Positions 1 to 6,338 of a stretch of 9,552 nt of DNA are shown here, one piece after another. The first letter of the stretch is position 1; every line of letters starts with the position of its first letter. The stretch is from assembly GCA_013362835.1 (NCBI GenBank), contig JABFVJ010000305.1, positions 1 to 9,552 on the forward strand, given 5' to 3'. Source of the DNA: Nonomuraea sp. GTDB taxonomy: Bacteria; Actinomycetota; Actinomycetes; Streptosporangiales; Streptosporangiaceae. A model generated the notes under the pieces. The model did not search any database. It worked only from the letters and a program-made list of their open reading frames with translations, and had not been told where the DNA came from. The translations under genes were made by a program, and so were the position numbers.

Positions 1-1044
1 CGCCTCGGCCGCGCCGACCGGCCGCTCGGCGGGCTCCCGCCGCGCGGCCAGCATGATCACCACCGCCACGGTGACCAGCGCCACCAGCGCGGTCCCCATG
101 GACAGCCGCACCGCGTTGGAACGCATCCCGTGGAAGACCGTCCTCGCCAGCGACGTGGTCACCTCGGGGGTGGGCTGCGGCGGGGCAGGCAGGAGCAGCG
201 CGAGCAGGGCCACGAGCGCGGCCAGGCGCCGCCGGCCCCGCTCCTCCCAGTCCTCCCCGTACGCCGCCCGCGCCGCGGCCTCCAGCTCGTCCACGAACAC
301 GAGGGCGCTCGGCGGCCGGTCGCCCGGGTCCTTGGCCAGGCCGCGCCGGATCAGCCCGCGTACCGGCTCGGGCGCGTCGTGGAAGGGCACCGGGGCGTGC
401 ACGTGCTGGTAACCGAGCACGCTGGGCTCGGTGGACCGGTACGGCCGATGCCCGGTCAGGCACTCGAAGAACACGGCGCTGGCCGCGTACACGTCGGTCG
501 CCGGGGAGGCGGGCAGGCCCTCCCACAGCTCGGGCGCCATGTACGGCGGCGTGCCCTCGGGGTGCGTGGCCGTGCCCCGCGGCACCGCGACGCCGAAGTC
601 CACGAGCTTGCTCATGCCGTCGTCGCGGACGAGCACGTTCTCGGGCTTGTAGTCCTTGTGCACGACCCCGGCCTTGTGGGCCCTGGCCAGGCCCAGCAGC
701 GAGCCCTTCAGCACGACCAGCGCCGCCTCCGGCTCGGTGGTGCCGTTCTCGCGTAACAGGGCGCGCAGGGAGACGCCGTTGACCAGCTCCATCACGATGC
801 AGGCGCCGTTCGGCTCCTGGATGTACTCCCACATCGTGGCGATGTTGGGATCGCGCAGGGAGGTCAGCACCCGCGCCTCGCCCTGGAAGCGGGCCAGGGC
901 GGCGGGGTCGCGGATCAGCGCCTCGGAGAGGTACTTGATCGCGACCTTGACACCCGTCTCATCGTGCACGGCCAGCGCGACCCGCCCGCTGGCGCCCGCC
1001 CCGAGCTGCTTGATCTCCGTGTAACCGGGAGCACTCCACTCCAT
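1..1044 (-). CDS. Membrane-anchored serine/threonine protein kinase (C-terminus cut by window edge)
   Basis: A Hanks-type Ser/Thr kinase reads on the minus strand for 348 codons without a stop and leaves the window at its C-terminal side. All core kinase elements are visible: glycine loop GAGASG (15-20), ATP-anchoring K37 in VAIK, alpha-C E56, catalytic loop HKDYKPEN (129-136) with D131 as base, DFG (149-151), APE (170-172), the alpha-F aspartate D184 and R243 in GDRP. After the kinase domain come a short hydrophobic run (about 274-286) and a clear membrane helix (about 313-333), so the kinase should sit in the cytoplasm tethered to the membrane. The catalytic-loop Arg is Lys (HKD instead of HRD). 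The ATG has a GGAG 7 bases upstream. The extracellular part lies outside the window, so ligand and substrates cannot be guessed. The gene lies 86 bases downstream of the oxidase-family gene on the same strand. Confidence 0.93.
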   Translation of the reverse strand, partial: MEWSAPGYTEIKQLGAGASGRVALAVHDETGVKVAIKYLSEALIRDPAALARFQGEARVLTSLRDPNIATMWEYIQEPNGACIVMELVNGVSLRALLRENGTTEPEAALVVLKGSLLGLARAHKAGVVHKDYKPENVLVRDDGMSKLVDFGVAVPRGTATHPEGTPPYMAPELWEGLPASPATDVYAASAVFFECLTGHRPYRSTEPSVLGYQHVHAPVPFHDAPEPVRGLIRRGLAKDPGDRPPSALVFVDELEAAARAAYGEDWEERGRRRLAALVALLALLLPAPPQPTPEVTTSLARTVFHGMRSNAVRLSMGTALVALVTVAVVIMLAARREPAERPVGAAEA

Positions 1045-1055
1045 TTGCCCTCTCC

Positions 1056-1079
1056 CATCAGGAGCCGGCCCACCTGATG
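1056..1079 (-). other. Hairpin between oxidase-family gene and kinase
   Basis: A perfect 7-base inverted repeat, CATCAGG (1056-1062) and CCTGATG (1073-1079), encloses a 10-base G+C-rich loop. In minus-strand RNA it ends about 11 bases before the kinase ATG and directly abuts the GGAG ribosome-binding site. No U-run follows it, so it could be a U-less actinomycete terminator for the upstream oxidase gene or a leader structure affecting kinase translation. The rest of the 86-base gap shows only a weak 5-base repeat (GTTCC 1114-1118, GGAAC 1127-1131) just after the oxidase stop. Confidence 0.4.
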
Positions 1080-1130
1080 AGACGTGTGATCAAGGAGTCG
1101 GGTTTGCCAGGTGGTTCCGGATTTATGGAA

Positions 1131-1769
1131 CTACTCCCGATGGAGGATGTGAACCGGTATATCGATACCTTCTGAAAGTGCCGGATCCGGTTGCGGCTCG
1201 CCCCACGACGTGACGAGGGGCGCAACGCCCGCCCAGACCGGCAGCGCGTAGTCCTCCTCCTCGTCGCTGGGGGCCCCGCGCCGGATCTTGACCGACGCCT
1301 CCTCCAGCGACAGCGCCAGCACGGCCGTGGCGGCGAGCTCCTTGCGCGTGGGCCGCCTCGCGTAGTCCCACTGGCCGGGGGCGAGCTGCTCGGTGAGCGC
1401 CCGCAGGCCCGCCAGCCGCTCGTCGGGGTCGGTCACCAGGCGGGCGCGGCCGTAGATGATCGCCGAGCGGTAGTTGACGGAGTGGTTGAAGACCGAGCGG
1501 GCCAGCACGATGCCGTCCACGTGCGTGACCGTGACGCACACCTCGTCGCCCGCGCCCGCGCGCAGCGACCGGGCGCCCGTCGAGCCGTGCAGGTAGAGGG
1601 TGTCGCCGATCCGGCCGTAGCCGGTGGGCACGACCATGGGGTGACCGTCGGCCACCACGCCCAGGTGGCAGATGAGCCCGGTGTCGAGCACCTCGTACAG
1701 ATCGTTCCTGTCGGCGCTGCCGCGGTGCTTCTCTCGGCCGAGCGTGGTGCGGGGAGTGGTGGAGAGCAT
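1131..1769 (-). CDS. Pyridoxamine 5'-phosphate oxidase family flavin-binding protein
   Basis: The 212-residue product has the split-barrel fold signature of the Pyridox_ox_2 (NimA-like) group. Visible features are the strand pattern GLICHLGVVADGHPMVVPTGY (about 31-51), TLYLHGSTGARSL (57-69) and the NYRSAIIYGRARLV segment (about 99-112), which forms the flavin-side strand in this family. It is not classical PdxH, and members may use FMN or related cofactors on small molecules, so the substrate is unknown. It is transcribed divergently from a MocR regulator, an arrangement in which the regulator commonly controls the neighbouring B6- or flavin-linked gene. The ATG at 1769 has no Shine-Dalgarno sequence. 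A TAGCGT -10-like box lies 6 bases upstream, so the message may be leaderless. The C-terminal DEEEDYALPVWAGV segment is typical of the family. Confidence 0.88.
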   Translation of the reverse strand: MLSTTPRTTLGREKHRGSADRNDLYEVLDTGLICHLGVVADGHPMVVPTGYGRIGDTLYLHGSTGARSLRAGAGDEVCVTVTHVDGIVLARSVFNHSVNYRSAIIYGRARLVTDPDERLAGLRALTEQLAPGQWDYARRPTRKELAATAVLALSLEEASVKIRRGAPSDEEEDYALPVWAGVAPLVTSWGEPQPDPALSEGIDIPVHILHRE

Positions 1770-1775
1770 GATTCG

Positions 1776-1781
1776 ACGCTA
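1776..1781 (-). promoter_or_regulatory. Candidate -10 box for a leaderless oxidase-family transcript
   Basis: TAGCGT on the minus strand fits the TANNNT pattern and ends 6 bases before the ATG, placing a likely start of transcription at the A of the start codon. No convincing -35 is visible at 17-18 bases. The GTGG/CTA operator lies where an activator would touch polymerase. The call rests on pattern and position only. Confidence 0.4.
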
Positions 1782-1787
1782 GCCGCG

Positions 1788-1839
1788 AAGTGGACCTATC
1801 CTGTAGGGCCACTATCAGACCCTTCCTAGAGACCACTTT
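1788..1839. promoter_or_regulatory. Probable MocR operator: three GTGG...CTA elements in a divergent promoter region
   Basis: Arm 1 AGTGGACCTA (1789-1798, preceded by another A) and arm 2 TAGGGCCACT (1804-1813) form an inverted repeat matching at 9 of 10 positions, with a 5-base spacer. A third element, TAGAGACCACTTT (1827-1839), repeats arm 2's orientation 23 bases further on; on the minus strand it reads AAAGTGGTCTCTA. As I recall it, the PdxR site described in Corynebacterium glutamicum resembles AAAGTGG followed by CTA, which these copies match well. The location between the divergent MocR and oxidase-family genes makes this regulator the natural binder. The inverted repeat covers a candidate -10 box of the regulator gene, which would allow autorepression, while the same sites lie upstream of the oxidase-family promoter, which would allow activation. 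Confidence 0.68.
1797..1802 (+). promoter_or_regulatory. Candidate -10 box for the MocR regulator gene
   Basis: TATCCT fits the actinomycete TANNNT consensus and lies inside the inverted repeat of the operator. Transcription from about 1808-1810 would give a leader of about 30 bases before the TTG start at 1841. No good -35 is seen; TTCGAC at 1772-1777 is 19 bases away and weak. Confidence 0.3.
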
Positions 1840-1840
1840 C

Positions 1841-3238
1841 TTGCGCACCCACGTTGACCTGCCGGTATCCCTGTCACGGGAATCGTCCGCCCCGCTCACC
1901 ACGCAGCTCGCCGACTGGCTGCGCCGCGCCATGATGGGCGGCGCGCTCGCGCCGGGCGAGCGGCTGCCGTCCACGCGGGCGCTGGCGGGGCAGCTCGCGG
2001 TGAGCCGGACGGTGGTGACGGAGGCGTACCAGCAGCTCTACGCCGAAGGGTGGCTGGAGGGGCGCCACGGGTCGGGCACGTTCGTGGCGGCGATGGAGTC
2101 GCACGTGCCGCGCGGCGGCGACAGCCCGTACGAACCGGCCCCGCCCGCCCGCCGTCCCAAGGGGGAGTGGATCGACCTGCGGCCCGGCAACCCCTGGGTG
2201 CGCGACTACGACCGGGCGGCGTGGAAGCGGGCCTGGCGCAGGGCCGCCGAGCTGCCGCCCGGCGACTCGCCCGACCCCCACGGCCTGCCGCGCCTGCGCG
2301 AGCTGCTCGCCGACCACCTGCGCAGGGCCAGAGGCATGGCCGTCGGCCCGGAGAACATCCTCGTCACCAGGGGCACCGGCAACGGTCTCGACCTGTGCGC
2401 GCTGGCCCTGCTCGCGGGCGGCGCGCGGGCGGGCGTCGAGGACCCGGGCTACCACGTGGCCCGTACGGTCTTCGCGGCCAGGGGCGCCGAGGTCGTGCCC
2501 TGCCCGGTGGACGAGGACGGCGTGATCGCCGACGGCCTCCCGCGCGACCTGCGCGTGCTCTACACCACCCCGGCACACCAGTACCCGCTGGGCGGCCGGC
2601 TCCCCATCCCGCGCAGGGAACGCCTCCTGGCCTGGGCGAGGAGCACCGGCGCGACGATCGTCGAGGACGACTACGACGCCGAGTTCCGCTACGACGTGGC
2701 CCCCCTGCCCGCCCTCTACGGCCTCGACCCCACCCGCGTCGTCCTCCTCGGCACGCTGTCCAAGAGCCTCGCGCCCGACGTCGGCGTCGGCTGGCTGGTC
2801 GGCACGCCCGACCTGGTCGACAGGATCGCCGCCATCCGCCTCGCGGTCTCCGACCGCACCAGCGGCCCGGTGCAGCTGGCCGTGGCCACCCTCCTGGAAC
2901 GCGGCGACCTCGACCGCCACCTGCGCAGGATGCGCCTGGAGTACGCCCGCCGCCGCGCCGCCGTCGTCGAGCTCCTCGGCCCGGTGTGCCGCCTGCGCGG
3001 CGACACCGCCGGGCTGCACGTCCTGGCCGAGCTGCCGGTCGAGACCGTCGAGGGCGTCGTCGCGCGGGCCAGGGAGCGCGGCGTGCTGCTCGACTCCGTC
3101 GAACGTCACCACCACGACCGCGCCCGCCTGCACGGCCTCGTCCTCGGCTACGGCTCGGCCTCGCTCAGGGACGTCAGGCGCGGCTGCGCCGTGCTGGCCG
3201 GGCTGATCGAAGATGCTCAGACCGGATTGAGTATCTGA
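1841..3238 (+). CDS. MocR/PdxR-type transcriptional regulator (GntR winged helix + aminotransferase fold)
   Basis: The product is about 465 residues, the usual MocR length. Residues about 14-80 are a GntR-like winged helix (LTTQLADWLRRAMMGG, LPSTRALAGQLAVSRTVVTEAYQQL, GSGTFV). A short linker leads to a fold-type I aminotransferase domain with TRGTGNGLDL, TPAHQYPLGG, EDDYDAEFRY (275-284) and GTLSKSLAP, whose K308 should bind pyridoxal phosphate. Such proteins sense PLP or an amino ligand and usually act as transcription factors rather than enzymes. I chose TTG 1841, giving MRTHVDLPVSLSRES, because family proteins start near the DLPVSL segment. The in-frame GTG at 1790 would add 17 unfamilial residues and put the operator inside the coding region. 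No strong Shine-Dalgarno precedes the TTG; AGAG at 1828-1831 is weak. The divergent oxidase-family gene is the likely target. The regulon beyond it cannot be read from here. Confidence 0.9.
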   Translation: MRTHVDLPVSLSRESSAPLTTQLADWLRRAMMGGALAPGERLPSTRALAGQLAVSRTVVTEAYQQLYAEGWLEGRHGSGTFVAAMESHVPRGGDSPYEPAPPARRPKGEWIDLRPGNPWVRDYDRAAWKRAWRRAAELPPGDSPDPHGLPRLRELLADHLRRARGMAVGPENILVTRGTGNGLDLCALALLAGGARAGVEDPGYHVARTVFAARGAEVVPCPVDEDGVIADGLPRDLRVLYTTPAHQYPLGGRLPIPRRERLLAWARSTGATIVEDDYDAEFRYDVAPLPALYGLDPTRVVLLGTLSKSLAPDVGVGWLVGTPDLVDRIAAIRLAVSDRTSGPVQLAVATLLERGDLDRHLRRMRLEYARRRAAVVELLGPVCRLRGDTAGLHVLAELPVETVEGVVARARERGVLLDSVERHHHDRARLHGLVLGYGSASLRDVRRGCAVLAGLIEDAQTGLSI

Positions 3239-3279
3239 GCCCTCGTGCCCGCCGCCCGCCCTCCGGCAGGGTGACGGGC

Positions 3280-3999
3280 ATGAAGTCCTGGCTCCTCCTG
3301 GTCTCGCTGCTCGTCACGGCGATCACCGCCTGGCTCGTCCTCTACGCGGGCATCCCCCTGTCCACGCTGCTGTCGCTCGGCCTCGGCGCGATCTGCCTGG
3401 TCTGGCTGGTGGTCATCCTGACCCTGCCGTGGAACCTGTGCTTCGCCGCCCGCCACGTGGTGCACGAGATCGCGGTCTCCAGGGAGGCCGGCATCGAGGT
3501 CGCCGCCCACCGCGAGGAGGAGGCCAGGACGATCGCCCGCCGCATGCTCGTCCTCGCCGTCGCCGGGCACGTGGCGTCGGCCGGGGTGATCGCGGTGATC
3601 ACGTTCTTCTCCGGCAGGCAGGTCGGCTACTACTTCGCCGGGTTCTACCTGCTGGCCACCGCGTTCCGGCCGGTCGGCGCGTACGCCGGGCACCTGCGCG
3701 AGCGGGTCCGCACGCTGGGCGGCGAGATCCGCTACCCGCGCGCGGACGTGGTGGCGCTGCGCGACCAGGTGGCGGCGCTGACCGCCGTGACAGAACGCCT
3801 CACCCAGGAGGTCGAGGACGTGCGCGGCGACCTCGCGGCGGCGAGCGGCGGGCTGGAGCGGGCCGACCACGACCTGAACCGGCGCGTCACGCTCATGGCC
3901 CGCCGCTTCGAGGAGACCGTGGACGGCCTGGGCGACAACCAGGAGGTCATCACGGGGCTGAAGGCGTTCCTCAGGCTGGTTCGCGCGGACCCCGCGTAG
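3280..3999 (+). CDS. Four-helix membrane protein with cytoplasmic coiled-coil tail, function unknown
   Basis: A 239-residue protein starts at ATG 3280 with AGGG 8 bases upstream. An in-frame GTG at 3271 is the alternative start. Four hydrophobic segments are seen at about 3-25, 30-50, 89-110 and 114-132. Between helices 2 and 3 lies a conserved-looking segment, LPWNLCFAARHVVHEIAVSR, followed by a charged Glu/Arg-rich stretch. The C-terminal 90 residues carry heptad-like hydrophobics (VVALRDQVAALTAVTERLTQEVEDVRGDL) that predict a coiled coil. I do not recognise a named family and assign no function. It begins 41 bases after the MocR gene, close enough for co-transcription, but nothing links it to B6 metabolism. 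Its last 29 bases overlap the 3' end of the convergent aminotransferase gene. The same reading frame stays open far upstream inside the MocR gene, but that is base-composition shadow. Confidence 0.82.
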   Translation: MKSWLLLVSLLVTAITAWLVLYAGIPLSTLLSLGLGAICLVWLVVILTLPWNLCFAARHVVHEIAVSREAGIEVAAHREEEARTIARRMLVLAVAGHVASAGVIAVITFFSGRQVGYYFAGFYLLATAFRPVGAYAGHLRERVRTLGGEIRYPRADVVALRDQVAALTAVTERLTQEVEDVRGDLAAASGGLERADHDLNRRVTLMARRFEETVDGLGDNQEVITGLKAFLRLVRADPA

Positions 4000-5101
4000 G
4001 CGGCTCCAGGGCACGCAGGACGGGCAGGGAGCGGGCCGCGTACGTCGGGTCGACGGGCAGCACGTGACGGGCCCACCAGCGGGCCGGGCCGGGGTCGGGG
4101 GAGGCGTCGGTGAAGCCGGGCGCGTAGTCGTCGTACGGCGGGTCGTACAGGTAGCCCGTGGCGACGCCGCGGCGCTCCAGCTCGGCGACGGCCGCGTCCC
4201 TGTCGCGTACCAGCAGCGGGACGCGGAACAGCGGCTGGTCCAGGTGGTCACGTACGGCGGGCGCCACCGTGGGCAGCTCGGCCAGCCGGGCGACCCCGGC
4301 CAGCCGCCGCGCCCGCTCGCCGGGCACCTTGGCCAGCCGCCTGGACTGGTACCAGCGGACGAGCGGGCCCCTGCGGGCGCGGTAGGCGGCCAGGTCGGCG
4401 CGGACCCACGGGTCGAACGGCGGCAGCGCGGGCACCTGCTTGAGCGCCAGGTCCAGGGCGTCGGCCTCCAGGGCGATGCGGTAACCCTCGCGCTCCTCCT
4501 GCATGCCGAGGGCGCGCATGAGCGCGAGCGCGGGACGTACGAGATCGAGCCTGAGCGCGGCCTGGCGGGCCATGGAGGACGCCACGCTGACCAGGTCGGC
4601 GCGCAGGGCACCGGGGACCAGCAGGTCGTCGCGGGCGCGTTCGAGCGCCCGCAGGTCGGCGAGGTCGTCGACGGCGAGGACGCCGCCCGAGCCCGCGCCG
4701 GGATGCTTGGACAGGCTGAAGACCCCGGCCTGGCCGAACGTGCCCACCGGACGCCCGCCGACGGACGTCTCCATGGCGTGCGCCACGTCCTCGATCAGGA
4801 TCTTTCCGGAGAAGGCGGAGACCTGGTCGGGGAGGCCGTACAGGTTCGTCGTCAGGACGGCGTCGACCGTGGACAGGTCGGCGCGGGCGACGTCGATGTT
4901 GCCGTCACGCGGGGACAGCGGCGCGATCACCGGGCGCAGCCCGGCGGCGAGCACGAGGAAGAGGATCTCGTCGGCCGAGACGGGCGACATGAGCAGCCGC
5001 TGACCGGGCACGCACCAGTGGCGCAGCGCGAGGTAGAGGCCGAGGCGGTTGGAGGGGAGCCACAGGCAGTGCCGCCCGGTGCGCTCCGCGAGGTGTCTCA
5101 C
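3971..5101 (-). CDS. Compact DegT/DnrJ/EryC1/StrS-type PLP-dependent aminotransferase
   Basis: The 376-residue fold-type I enzyme resembles sugar aminotransferases. The TTNLYG strand is followed by EDVAHAMETSVGGRPVGTFGQAGVFSLSKHPGAGSGG (104-140). D105 should pair with the PLP pyridine nitrogen, H108 sits where the family has Gln or His, and K132 should form the Schiff base. Two departures stand out: the segment before the cofactor-binding SNRLGLYLAL is only about 16 residues, against about 45 in typical members, and FS-to-K is two residues shorter than the usual FSFxxTK. The GTG start at 5101 overlaps the upstream acyltransferase stop as GTGA, implying translational coupling. With that partner it may aminate a nucleotide-sugar or another keto substrate for surface glycan modification. 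The substrate is not determinable, and a non-sugar substrate is possible. Confidence 0.83.
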   Translation of the reverse strand: MRHLAERTGRHCLWLPSNRLGLYLALRHWCVPGQRLLMSPVSADEILFLVLAAGLRPVIAPLSPRDGNIDVARADLSTVDAVLTTNLYGLPDQVSAFSGKILIEDVAHAMETSVGGRPVGTFGQAGVFSLSKHPGAGSGGVLAVDDLADLRALERARDDLLVPGALRADLVSVASSMARQAALRLDLVRPALALMRALGMQEEREGYRIALEADALDLALKQVPALPPFDPWVRADLAAYRARRGPLVRWYQSRRLAKVPGERARRLAGVARLAELPTVAPAVRDHLDQPLFRVPLLVRDRDAAVAELERRGVATGYLYDPPYDDYAPGFTDASPDPGPARWWARHVLPVDPTYAARSLPVLRALEPPTRGPREPA

Positions 5102-6180
5102 CCTTGTAGGACGGTACGCAGGCGCCCGTAGGTTTTCAATGCCTTGTCGGCGGTCTTGAGCAGCAGCGGGTTGGCCATCACCGTGGCCCGGGTCTTGCGC
5201 ACCGGCTCCCGCATCATCCAGTGGACGCCGGCCGCCACGCCCAGCCTGGCCACCCGGCCCTCGGCCACTTCGAGCTGGCCGTTCTTGAGCTTGTCCTTGT
5301 ACTCCTTCTCGCCCCGGCCCATGTCGATCACCTGGATGCCCGACCCGGCGGCCGACTCGGCCATCGCCAGGTGGTGGATGAGCCCGGGGGAGTATTTGGC
5401 GAAGCGGGGGTCGTAGGCGGGGAACCAGCCGGCCAGCGTGGTGCGGGTGCGCACCCCGAAGTGCCCGGCCATCGGCGCGTCGTCGACGTAGACCATGTCG
5501 AGCACCCCGGCGAAGCTCTCGGACTGCGTCGCGAGCAGCCGCTCGACCAGCTCGACGATCCAGCGGTGGGCGAACCTGTCGGTGCGCCCGGTGCGCCGGT
5601 ATTGGTCGGTCTTCCAGCCGAGCAGCGTGTGCAGCGGCCGCGCGTCGGTGATCGCGTAGTCGTGGCGCAGCGCCCCCGCCTCGCGCTGCAGCTTGCGCGA
5701 CTTGGCCAGGGTCGTCTTGTACGTCTTGCCGGAATGCGCCTTCAGCGACTCGGTGTAGGGGCCGAAGCCGTCGCGCAGGTCGATGATCGGCGACGGGTGC
5801 CTGGTGTGCCGCGCGCTCAGCAGCGGCTGCCCCGACACCAGATGGTCGAACTCGTAGACCGAGAGCCCGCAGTCCTTGATCAGCCGGCGCGGGTCGAGGT
5901 CGAGACCCTTGGCGTGCACCAGCCCCTGCGCGTCGGTGAGCCCCGCGGCGACCGGCTTGCCGATGCCCAGCGGATGGCGCTCGAAGGGGAAGAAACCCAC
6001 GATCTCCGAGCCGTCATGGAGGACCGCGACCCTGACGACGTCGCGGAGATCGCCCACCGCGACCGTGAACTCGGGAGACAGGAAGGGGTTGTCGAAAGCG
6101 GCGTCGGCCTCCTGAAGGGCCCGCCATCGGCTCAGCTCGGGCTGTCCCAGTTCGCGAGGGTGAACAAGGGTGACGCGCAT
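5098..6180 (-). CDS. CelD/FemAB-like GNAT-fold acyltransferase (Acetyltransf_6 type)
   Basis: The 360-residue protein has the two-lobed arrangement of the CelD/BcsL and FemAB-like acyltransferases. The N-terminal lobe has NPFLSPEFTVAV (31-42) and VAVLHDGSEIVGFFPFER (51-68). A basic linker follows (KTYKTTLAKSRKLQRE, 152-167). The C-terminal GNAT half has the signature GWFPAYDPRFAKYSPG (251-266) and IDMGRGEKEYKDKLKNG (285-301). Members transfer acyl or aminoacyl groups in polysaccharide and cell-wall synthesis. No signal peptide or membrane helix is seen, so it should be cytoplasmic. The ATG at 6180 has AGGAG only 3 bases upstream, a short but usable spacing. It is the first gene of a minus-strand pair with the DegT-type aminotransferase, whose start it overlaps by 4 bases. 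An amino group made by that enzyme is a plausible acyl acceptor, but this is inference. Confidence 0.85.
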   Translation of the reverse strand: MRVTLVHPRELGQPELSRWRALQEADAAFDNPFLSPEFTVAVGDLRDVVRVAVLHDGSEIVGFFPFERHPLGIGKPVAAGLTDAQGLVHAKGLDLDPRRLIKDCGLSVYEFDHLVSGQPLLSARHTRHPSPIIDLRDGFGPYTESLKAHSGKTYKTTLAKSRKLQREAGALRHDYAITDARPLHTLLGWKTDQYRRTGRTDRFAHRWIVELVERLLATQSESFAGVLDMVYVDDAPMAGHFGVRTRTTLAGWFPAYDPRFAKYSPGLIHHLAMAESAAGSGIQVIDMGRGEKEYKDKLKNGQLEVAEGRVARLGVAAGVHWMMREPVRKTRATVMANPLLLKTADKALKTYGRLRTVLQG

Positions 6181-6338
6181 GGGCTCCTACTGTCCGCTTA
6201 CCACGATCTGCCCAGCATGCGGTCAGACGTTATACGGCCAGGTTAAAGGATGGGAATCCATGCCCGACCCACGCCATGCCGACCGTTATCCAACTCCCAG
6301 CTAGCATTCAGGACCGAGTGACGTTCTAATGTGTGTCC
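6181..6338. promoter_or_regulatory. Divergent intergenic region between acyltransferase and phosphotransferase genes
   Basis: This 158-base gap must hold promoters for both directions. On the minus strand TATAAC (6229-6234) is a good -10 candidate for the acyltransferase gene, about 50 bases upstream of its start; no clear -35 accompanies it. On the plus strand TAATGT (6327-6332) lies 6 bases before the phosphotransferase ATG. The region is visibly richer in A+T than the genes. No operator-like repeat was recognised. Confidence 0.5.
6327..6332 (+). promoter_or_regulatory. Candidate -10 box for a leaderless phosphotransferase transcript
   Basis: TAATGT fits TANNNT and stands 6 bases before ATG 6339, which itself lacks a Shine-Dalgarno sequence. 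This geometry places the transcription start on the start codon and favours ATG 6339 over GTG 6333. No -35 was recognised. Confidence 0.42.

Noticed and set aside
1131..1769. Calling the oxidase-family protein PdxH.
   Set aside because: It fits the Pyridox_ox_2 (NimA-like) group rather than the PdxH sequence pattern, so a pyridoxine phosphate oxidase reaction cannot be claimed.
2050..3279. The frame of the membrane protein stays open far upstream, through most of the MocR gene.
   Set aside because: The translation is Arg/Pro/Ala-rich low-complexity text typical of an off-frame reading of GC-rich coding DNA, whereas the overlapping MocR frame has complete family motifs. The real gene begins at 3280.
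5221..6246. Long plus-strand open frame antisense to the acyltransferase gene; similar ones lie at 1874-3133, 3217-4611, 4064-5131 and 8140-9075.
   Set aside because: Composition is biased to Arg, Gly, Val and His without domains, and each lies opposite a gene with recognisable motifs.
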